Source: Treponema sp. (lineage in GTDB: Bacteria > Spirochaetota > Spirochaetia > Treponematales > Breznakiellaceae). Taken from it: a DNA stretch of 5,689 nt. The stretch covers positions 1-5,689 of the forward strand of contig JAITLF010000397.1 in NCBI GenBank assembly GCA_031278025.1, written 5' to 3'. Position numbers and translations under genes: made by a program. Below are positions 1 through 4,816 of this stretch, in pieces (position 1 is the stretch's first letter; the number at the start of each line of letters is the position of its first letter). The notes beneath the pieces were generated by a model. That model was not told the DNA's origin. It made no database searches and worked only from the letters and a program-made list of their open reading frames with translations.

Positions 1-116
1 CAGACCTGGGTCTTGAAGTTCCAGACCTGGGTCTTGAAGTTCCAGACCTGGGTCTAGAAGTTCCAGACCTGGGTCTAGAGGTTCCAGACCTGGGTCTAGA
101 GGTTCCAGACCCAGGT
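1..116. repeat. Tandem array of 21-bp palindrome-containing units
   Basis: Five consecutive 21-bp units begin at 1, 22, 43, 64 and 85. All carry the core AGACCTGGGTCT, in which AGACC and GGTCT are perfect inverted arms around TG. Units 1 and 2 are identical, unit 3 differs by one base, and units 4 and 5 are identical to each other with a second change, so divergence is stepwise as in recent sequential duplication. The array ends at 107-116 with a copy of the core in the opposite orientation (AGACCCAGGT). The array may continue to the left of the window. Read in the frame starting at 3 it would encode a DLGLEVP heptapeptide, but that frame runs on through the hairpin at 141-170 to a stop at 219-221, so a coding role is uncertain. 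Confidence 0.95.
88..116. other. Hairpin formed by the last repeat unit and the inverted end copy
   Basis: ACCTGGGTCT (88-97) and AGACCCAGGT (107-116) are perfect 10-bp inverted arms around a 9-nt loop. No T-run follows on the plus strand, so it is not a standard intrinsic terminator. It could be a protein-binding palindrome or simply the scar of how the array ends. Confidence 0.6.
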
Positions 117-140
117 ACGCCGCCCGAACCTCGCGGGCTT

Positions 141-181
141 CTCCCTGCTCCCCGCGGGGTGCGGCGGGAGTCTTGTATTTT
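141..181 (+). terminator. Probable intrinsic terminator of an upstream plus-strand transcript
   Basis: CTCCC (141-145) pairs with GGGAG (166-170). Inside it GC/GC (147-148 with 161-162) and CCC/GGG (150-152 with 157-159) close a CGCG loop, with one T-T mismatch and a small bulge. The stem is followed by an imperfect T-rich stretch, TCTTGTATTTTA. Strong GC pairing supports termination, while the interrupted T tract weakens it. It would insulate nox from whatever lies to the left. Confidence 0.45.
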
Positions 182-202
182 ATCGGTGGTATCACGTAAA
201 TT
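173..202 (+). promoter_or_regulatory. Candidate sigma70-type promoter for nox
   Basis: TTGTAT (173-178) and TAAATT (197-202) are separated by 18 bp and lie 35 bp upstream of the chosen nox start, in an AT-rich stretch just after the GC hairpin. Each hexamer matches the consensus only partly. The position is right, but the call rests on weak motif matches. Confidence 0.3.
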
Positions 203-223
203 TGCATCAATCTCACCATAAAG

Positions 224-229
224 AAAGGA
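224..229 (+). promoter_or_regulatory. Ribosome binding site of nox
   Basis: AAAGGA lies 8 nt upstream of ATG 238. It selects this ATG over the in-frame TTG at 202, which has no such site. Confidence 0.7.
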
Positions 230-237
230 AAAAATGT

Positions 238-1572
238 ATGAGCAAAATTATTTTGATCGGGGCAAATCATGCGGGAACCGCGGCGGCCACCACCATCCTG
301 GATAATTATCCGGAAAATACCCTCGTGATTTTCGACGGGAATACCAATATCAGCTACCTGGGCTGCGGTACCGCCCTTTATGTGGGTCATCAAATTGATG
401 ACTTCCATTCGCTGTTTTACTCGTCTGGAGAGATTCTCTCGGCAAAAAACGCAGCGGTTCATCTGGAATGCCCGGTAAGCCGTATCGATTTTGAAAACAA
501 AAAGGTTTACGCGGTGGGAAAAGATGGAAGCGAAATTACCGATACCTACGATACGCTGATCCTGGCCACCGGTTCCCTGCCTATCATACCCCCGATTCCG
601 GGCCTGGACCTGCCCAATGTCGAATCCGTCAAGCTCTTTCAGGATGGACAGAAGATCGACGCGCTGCTGAACGAACCGGACATCAAACGGGTCGCGATTA
701 TCGGCGCGGGCTACATAGGCGTGGAAATGGTCGAGGCGGTTCGCCGCCGGGGTAAGGAGGCCCTGCTTTTCGAGGCGCTGGATACCTGCCTTGCCAGCTA
801 CTATGATGACTGGTTCAGCCGGGATATGGACGCGGTGCTTGCGGACAACGGCGTAAGCCTTCATTATTCCGAAATGGTCCGGGAAGTTACCGGGGATACC
901 AGGGTTAGGGGCATCAGGACCAATAAGGGCGAATACCCGGTGGACATGGTTATCATGGCTATCGGCTTTAAGCCCAACACCGCCCTGGCCGGCAAGGACC
1001 TGGAACTCTTCGCCAACGGCGCGTACAAGGTCAACCGCAGGCAGGAAACCAGCCGGCCCGGCGTATACGCCATCGGCGACTGCGCCACCGTCTATAGCAA
1101 CGCCCTGGAAGCTCCCGCGTACATCGCCCTGGCAACCAACGCGGTACGGAGCGGCGTGGTTGCCGGCCACAACGCCTGCGGAACCGGCCTTGAGTCGCCG
1201 GGCGTACAGGGGTCCAACGGCATCTGCATCTACGGCTACAAGATGGTGTCCACGGGGCTCAATCTTAAAGCCGCGGAAAAGGCGGGTTTTACTCCCCTCT
1301 ACACCCAGTTCGAAGACACGCAAAAGCCGCTTTTCATTAAGGAGGACAACCACCGGGTGAAGATCCGCATCGTCTATGACAAGGACAGCCGCCGTATTCT
1401 GGGCGCGCAGATGGCCTCTTATCAGGATATTTCTATGGGCATCCATATGTTCTCCCTTGCTATTGAAGAAAAGAAAACGATAGACGCGTTGAAGCTGCTG
1501 GATATCTTTTTCCTGCCCCACTTCAACCAGCCCTATAATTACATCACCCTGGCGGCCCTGAGCGCGAAGTAA
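238..1572 (+). CDS. nox: NADH oxidase, probably water-forming (FAD-dependent)
   Basis: 444-aa soluble flavoprotein of the pyridine nucleotide-disulfide oxidoreductase family, usual length for Nox. Visible features in order: N-terminal FAD-binding segment GANHAG (8-13) with His11; redox-active Cys43 in SYLGCG; ATG motif at 110-112; second Rossmann motif GAGYIG (156-161) with an acidic residue (Glu179) at the end of the next strand, which favours NADH over NADPH; FAD-contacting GVYAIGDCA (275-283); C-terminal dimerisation domain ending in PHFNQPYNYI (427-436). The known family reaction is four-electron reduction of O2 to water by NADH through a cysteine sulfenic acid; His11 with a single Cys argues against coenzyme A-disulfide reductase, the main alternative. 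In an anaerobe it would detoxify oxygen and regenerate NAD+. The start at 238 has a good ribosome binding site. The PLC-like gene follows 11 bp after the stop. Confidence 0.9.
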   Translation: MSKIILIGANHAGTAAATTILDNYPENTLVIFDGNTNISYLGCGTALYVGHQIDDFHSLFYSSGEILSAKNAAVHLECPVSRIDFENKKVYAVGKDGSEITDTYDTLILATGSLPIIPPIPGLDLPNVESVKLFQDGQKIDALLNEPDIKRVAIIGAGYIGVEMVEAVRRRGKEALLFEALDTCLASYYDDWFSRDMDAVLADNGVSLHYSEMVREVTGDTRVRGIRTNKGEYPVDMVIMAIGFKPNTALAGKDLELFANGAYKVNRRQETSRPGVYAIGDCATVYSNALEAPAYIALATNAVRSGVVAGHNACGTGLESPGVQGSNGICIYGYKMVSTGLNLKAAEKAGFTPLYTQFEDTQKPLFIKEDNHRVKIRIVYDKDSRRILGAQMASYQDISMGIHMFSLAIEEKKTIDALKLLDIFFLPHFNQPYNYITLAALSAK

Positions 1573-1583
1573 TTGCCCGTAGG

Positions 1584-2696
1584 ATGCCGTCGCAAATTCT
1601 GCATACCCTGTTTGGGGAAGATGTTGTCATGGCGATTTACCGGGGTCTGGGGCCCCATCTGGGCATCGTGGCCGGTAAGGCCCTGGAAAAAATACAGGGC
1701 CGTTACCGAACCGCCTTTGTCCTGGGCTGCCAGGGGCCGGATATTTTCTACCACAGCCAAATGACCCGCCCCGTGGGGCTGGAATACGGAACCCTGCTCC
1801 ACCGCCGGGGGGCCGGTATCTTTACCGCGGGGCTTCTTAAACTGGGGCTGCCGGACATGCCCCCGGATGCGGAAGCCCTCTGCCGGGGAAGGTGGGACAC
1901 GGGGATTTCCGCCCTGGGCGTCTATGCCCTGGGTTTCATGACCCACGCCATCCTCGATCGCCAGGCGCATCCGTATATCGTGTATAAGTCGGTGAGGGTA
2001 TCTCCCGCAAATGATGAAGCCTGCCGGCCTGCCCGGTTACACGCCTTTTTTGAACGCATCCTTGATGTCTGTATGCTGGAACACCTGCGGGGCGAAGGCG
2101 GCGCGGATTGGGATCAGGAGGGACTGTTGGCGGATGTGTGCGGGAATCCTCCCGCGGGCCTCAAGGATCTCCTGGTGCGGGCCTTGATTCTGGCCTTCCC
2201 GGAGCGGGCAGGCAAGGACGGTAAACTCCGAATCCGTATGGATAATGTTTTTGCCGACTGCGCGCGGTTTTACCGGGAAACCGCCCCCCGCCGGACCGCC
2301 CTTGCCGTCCCGCGGGAAGCCCCTCCCTGCCCGGCTATGGCGGCGATGCTGGCCTATGTGTATCCCGAAAAACTCACCCGGGATTTCGCGGGGGGGATTG
2401 ATTTCCTCAACCTGAAGAAGGCCCCCTGGTTTTACCCTGCCGGGGAGAGCCGGGAGGATCGCCGCTCGTTTCCGGAGGTCTACGCCGGGGCGGTGGAAGC
2501 CGCTTCCGCGGCCATTGCCCCGGTGATCGCCCGGTACCTGGAGACGGGGAGTTTCCCCATCCGGGAGGCGGCGCAGGCCATCGGCAATGGCGGGCTTTCC
2601 ATCCGGGACGCGGACGGGCGGCCCTGCGCCCCCACCCGCACCGATCCCCTGCCCCTTGAGAAGGTACTCAAAGCGCAGGAGAGGCTCCGCCAGTAG
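1584..2696 (+). CDS. Zinc-dependent phospholipase C-family protein (intracellular, substrate unknown)
   Basis: 370 aa. The N-terminal half carries the Zn_dep_PLPC pattern: MPSQILHTLFGED with His7, GPDIFYH (51-57) with Asp53 and His57, His73 in LLHRRG, then HAILDRQAHP (121-130) with the HxxxD pair His121/Asp125 plus His129, and His153 in LHAFFE. These are the probable metal ligands. The C-terminal part, including FLNLKKAPWFYP (274-285), is less recognisable. No signal peptide or membrane segment is present, unlike the secreted Bacillus and Clostridium enzymes whose processed N-terminus binds zinc, so a cytoplasmic role is inferred and true phospholipase activity is unproven. ATG 1584 has only a GTAGG directly against it; ATG 1629 (Met16) has a better-placed GGGGAAG, but starting there would remove the conserved N-terminus with His7. 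The 11-bp gap after nox suggests co-transcription and translational coupling. Confidence 0.8.
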   Translation: MPSQILHTLFGEDVVMAIYRGLGPHLGIVAGKALEKIQGRYRTAFVLGCQGPDIFYHSQMTRPVGLEYGTLLHRRGAGIFTAGLLKLGLPDMPPDAEALCRGRWDTGISALGVYALGFMTHAILDRQAHPYIVYKSVRVSPANDEACRPARLHAFFERILDVCMLEHLRGEGGADWDQEGLLADVCGNPPAGLKDLLVRALILAFPERAGKDGKLRIRMDNVFADCARFYRETAPRRTALAVPREAPPCPAMAAMLAYVYPEKLTRDFAGGIDFLNLKKAPWFYPAGESREDRRSFPEVYAGAVEAASAAIAPVIARYLETGSFPIREAAQAIGNGGLSIRDADGRPCAPTRTDPLPLEKVLKAQERLRQ

Positions 2697-2697
2697 G

Positions 2698-2736
2698 GAT
2701 ACCCCGCACCCCGCGGGCTGCATTGCCGAAGGTATC
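2698..2736. other. Inverted repeats in the spacer before proC
   Basis: GATACC (2698-2703) and GGTATC (2731-2736) form 6-bp arms. Between them GCACCC (2706-2711) and GGG-TGC (2715-2721, one bulged C) can make a smaller hairpin around CGC. No T-run follows, so a classical terminator is not supported. It may be a Rho-type end, an operator or chance in GC-rich DNA. Confidence 0.3.
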
Positions 2737-2759
2737 GGCGGTGTGGTTTACTTGTTCCC

Positions 2760-3590
2760 ATGAACACAACCATCGTTTGTATAGGCAGCGGCAACATGGG
2801 CGGCGCCCTCATGAAAAGCGCCGCGAAAATCCCAGGCATCATCCTCGGCTTTACCGACGTGGACATGGCTAAGGCCCAGGCCGCCGCCTGCGCCCTGGGC
2901 GCTTCGGTCTACGCATCCAACGCCGAAGCCGCCGCGAAAGGGGACTTTGTCTTTCTCGCGGTAAAGCCCCAGGACCTTCCCGCCGTCCTTGAAGAAATCG
3001 CCCCGGTCCTCACGGCGCGCCTTGCCCACGGCAATCCCCCGGTCCTCGTTTCCCTGGCGGCGGGCTTTTCCCTGGCAAAGATACACGCTCTTTTGGGAGC
3101 GCCGGTCCCGCTGGTACGCATCATGCCCAACACGCCGGCCCTCGTCTCCCAGGGGGCCATCGCCATGACCGTCTCCCCGGAAACGCCTGAGGGCAAAGCC
3201 GCGGAGCTGGAAAAGCTTCTTTCCGCCGCGGGAATGGTGGACCGCCTGGCGGAGGAGTACCTGGACGCGGTAACCGGCCTTTCCGGATCGGGGCCCGCCT
3301 TTGTCTGCCTCTTCATCGAGGCCCTGGCGGACGGCGGCGTCCTGGCCGGCCTTCCCCGTAACACGGCCCTGCGCCTGGCCGCCCAAACCGTAGGAGGAAC
3401 GGCTGCCCTGGTTATGGGAAGCGGACGCCATCCGGGGGAACTCAAAGACATGGTTGCCTCCCCTGGAGGAACCACGATAGCCGGTGTCGCGGCCCTGGAA
3501 AACGGCGCGTTCCGGGGTACGGTCATGAACGCGGTACAGGCCGCATGGAAGCGGTCGGTGGAATTGGGGGAACACGGCCCAAACGCCTGA
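2760..3590 (+). CDS. proC: Pyrroline-5-carboxylate reductase
   Basis: 276 aa, close to the usual 260-280. Cytoplasmic enzyme for the last step of proline synthesis: reduction of 1-pyrroline-5-carboxylate to L-proline with NAD(P)H. The N-terminal Rossmann domain shows GSGNMG (9-14) and the family's AVKP (67-70), followed by RIMPNTPALVSQG (120-132). The C-terminal helical dimerisation and substrate domain carries the diagnostic LSGSGPAFVCLFIEALADGG (174-193) and PGELKDMVASPGGTTI (225-240). The start at 2760 is forced by the N-terminal nucleotide-binding strand; no in-frame alternative lies just upstream and the Shine-Dalgarno sequence is poor (only a distant GGTGTGG). It lies 63 bp after the PLC-like gene on the same strand, so it may be read from that operon or from its own promoter. 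No proA or proB is in the window. Confidence 0.96.
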   Translation: MNTTIVCIGSGNMGGALMKSAAKIPGIILGFTDVDMAKAQAAACALGASVYASNAEAAAKGDFVFLAVKPQDLPAVLEEIAPVLTARLAHGNPPVLVSLAAGFSLAKIHALLGAPVPLVRIMPNTPALVSQGAIAMTVSPETPEGKAAELEKLLSAAGMVDRLAEEYLDAVTGLSGSGPAFVCLFIEALADGGVLAGLPRNTALRLAAQTVGGTAALVMGSGRHPGELKDMVASPGGTTIAGVAALENGAFRGTVMNAVQAAWKRSVELGEHGPNA

Positions 3591-3859
3591 TTTGATATGA
3601 ATATACGGCAGGGCCGGTGCGGAACATCGCTGCGCCCGTTAAAAGAAGAAGCATCCTGACGCCTGGCCGATAAGACGCCCTGGTTTGGGGGATAGTTCTG
3701 TCCGCGCCGGAGAACAGACCGGGTAAAACAGCGGCCAGGGAGGGGGAACAGCCGGGTATAGCCTTCTCTTGGAACGACGCCGATGTATTCCCAAAGGATT
3801 TCCCTTTGGTCAAATACAGCAAATATGGACTTTCGCCCCCCTGGGATACTGCCGTACCT
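3591..3859. other. Convergent intergenic spacer with inverted repeats, no gene
   Basis: 269 bp between the converging ends of proC and the response regulator. I see no supported gene. It holds an 8-bp inverted repeat CCTGGCCG (3662-3669) / CGGCCAGG (3732-3739) that encloses a smaller bulged hairpin at 3695-3715 (GTTCT and CCG pairing with CGG and AGAAC), and a perfect 7-bp hairpin CCAAAGG (3791-3797) / CCTTTGG (3803-3809). None is followed by a clear T-run on either strand. Confidence 0.6.
3791..3809. terminator. Possible bidirectional transcription-end hairpin
   Basis: CCAAAGG and CCTTTGG form a perfect 7-bp stem with a 5-nt loop, about 50 bp beyond the response regulator stop and 200 bp beyond the proC stop, where both transcripts should end. 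The missing T-run makes this tentative. Confidence 0.3.
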
Positions 3860-4552
3860 TCATCCGGATAGCCGCTGTTCGGGTTCCTCTAGGAGTCCGG
3901 CGTTATAGGCGAAAATCGCTATTTGGGTCCGGTTTTTCAGGCCGGTTTTTTCAAGAATCGCGGTGATATAGTTGCGGACCGTGCCTTCTTTAAGGGTAAG
4001 GTGCTCGCCGATTTCCCGGTTGGAAAAACCTTTGGATATGCAGCGGATTATATGCGTTTCCCGCCGGGAAAGATTGGAGTGCCGGGGGAAAGGCGGTTCC
4101 TTCCGGATAGGCAGCGCAGTTATCTTAGGAATGTCCCGGTTCGCGTCCGGAAACATCTTGAATGCCTTCGCTGCAATTTCTTGGGTCATAAGGCATCCCC
4201 CGTGATGAACCGTTTTGATCCCGGCGATAAATTGATCTTGACTGATATTCTTGAGGAGATAGCCCGAAGCTCCATAACCGATGGCCTTGAGAACCCGATG
4301 GTTTTGGGCTGTGGCAAGGATGATTATCCGTGTATTGGGCGACCGGCATCTAAGCATCATGGTAAATTCCGCGCTGTCCACCAGCGGCAGCATTTCGTCA
4401 AGCAGCGCTATATCCGGTTTTAAGCGGGGTATCCGATTGAGCGCATCATATCCGTCCTCTCCCTTCGCCACGATAGCAATATCCGATTGTGCGGCTATAA
4501 ATTTTGTGTATTGGTCGGAGTCCTTTTCGGTGAAAATAACGATACAAATCAT
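3860..4552 (-). CDS. Two-component response regulator, NarL/FixJ type (receiver plus LuxR HTH)
   Basis: 230 aa, typical length for the family. The receiver domain covers about 1-120: the probable phosphoacceptor is Asp52 in PDIALLDEMLP and the conserved lysine is Lys101 in GASGYLLK. The acidic pair expected near the N-terminus is replaced by Thr8-Glu9, which is unusual. A linker of about 35 residues precedes a LuxR-type helix-turn-helix at about 160-220 (NLSRRETHIIR, SNREIGEHLTLKEGTVRNYI), so this is a cytoplasmic DNA-binding transcription regulator. ATG 4552 is preferred because AGGAG lies 8 nt upstream; the upstream ATG at 4591 would put that site inside the coding region and add 13 residues ahead of the first receiver strand. 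No histidine kinase is adjacent, so partner and target genes are unknown. It is transcribed toward proC. Confidence 0.93.
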   Translation of the reverse strand: MICIVIFTEKDSDQYTKFIAAQSDIAIVAKGEDGYDALNRIPRLKPDIALLDEMLPLVDSAEFTMMLRCRSPNTRIIILATAQNHRVLKAIGYGASGYLLKNISQDQFIAGIKTVHHGGCLMTQEIAAKAFKMFPDANRDIPKITALPIRKEPPFPRHSNLSRRETHIIRCISKGFSNREIGEHLTLKEGTVRNYITAILEKTGLKNRTQIAIFAYNAGLLEEPEQRLSG

Positions 4553-4560
4553 GTTGCCGT

Positions 4561-4566
4561 CTCCTC
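4561..4566 (-). promoter_or_regulatory. Ribosome binding site of the response regulator
   Basis: GAGGAG on the minus strand lies 8 nt upstream of ATG 4552, which fixes that start. Confidence 0.75.
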
Positions 4567-4763
4567 TTAATATTAAATTTTTTGTCAGCAATTATGATGT
4601 TGCCAATTAGGATACTCGTGGAATCAAAGATTTTGCAAGGATTTTTTTTTGTACTATGACTAATATCATCATCTGATAGAAATACTTTTTAATTTAATAG
4701 CGTGAATTGTCCAAAAAGAGCGTACCTGACACGGCTATCCGGAAAAGCGCGGTGAGGCTAAAA
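4567..4763 (-). promoter_or_regulatory. AT-rich upstream region of the response regulator
   Basis: This stretch is much more AT-rich than its surroundings and should hold the promoter. One candidate on the minus strand is TTGCAA (4638-4633) with TATCCT (4614-4609) at 18-bp spacing; both match the consensus only partly. A run of nine T (4642-4650) is an A-tract on the transcribed sense strand and could act as a bent upstream element. TATCA (4664-4668) and TGATA (4674-4678) are 5-bp inverted half-sites that could be an operator. I see no gene here. Confidence 0.4.
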
Positions 4764-4794
4764 GGCTGTTCCAAAACTTTATTTTGAAACAGCC
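4764..4794 (-). terminator. Rho-independent terminator of the sulfhydrylase gene
   Basis: GGCTGTT (4764-4770) pairs with AACAGCC (4788-4794), and CAAAA (4772-4776) with TTTTG (4782-4786), around a 5-nt loop. The remaining position, 4771/4787, is a C-A mismatch in plus-strand RNA but a G-U wobble in minus-strand RNA, giving a continuous 13-bp stem there. In the minus direction the stem is followed by TTTT. It lies 22 bp beyond the stop of the gene at 4817, which separates that gene from the response regulator. Confidence 0.8.
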
Positions 4795-4816
4795 CTGGTG
4801 TTGGGATTACCCGCGC

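Noticed and set aside
1..116. CRISPR array
   Set aside because: The units are directly abutting 21-bp repeats with no unique spacers between them.
202..237. TTG start extending nox by 12 residues
   Set aside because: ATG 238 has a proper ribosome binding site and begins directly at the conserved FAD-binding strand; the extension would be Lys/His-rich and unlike the family.
2037..2723. 228-codon minus-strand open frame opposite the PLC-like gene
   Set aside because: Gly/Pro/Arg-rich composition with no motifs, antisense to a gene with conserved metal ligands.
2748..3575. 275-codon open frame on the minus strand across proC
   Set aside because: It mirrors proC almost exactly, has low-complexity Gly/Arg-rich content and no recognisable motif; it is a by-product of GC-rich third positions in a certain proC gene.
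3597..3659. 20-codon plus-strand mini-ORF just after proC
   Set aside because: No ribosome binding site and no way to separate it from chance.
3523..3822. 99-codon minus-strand open frame in the convergent spacer
   Set aside because: It overlaps the proC end, has no ribosome binding site or recognisable domain, and has a composition unlike the real genes.
3923..4423. 166-codon plus-strand open frame opposite the response regulator
   Set aside because: Antisense to well-conserved receiver and HTH motifs, with no features of its own.
4553..4591. Upstream ATG adding 13 residues to the response regulator
   Set aside because: The GAGGAG site at 4561-4566 fits ATG 4552 and would otherwise be coding; receivers normally start right at the first beta strand.
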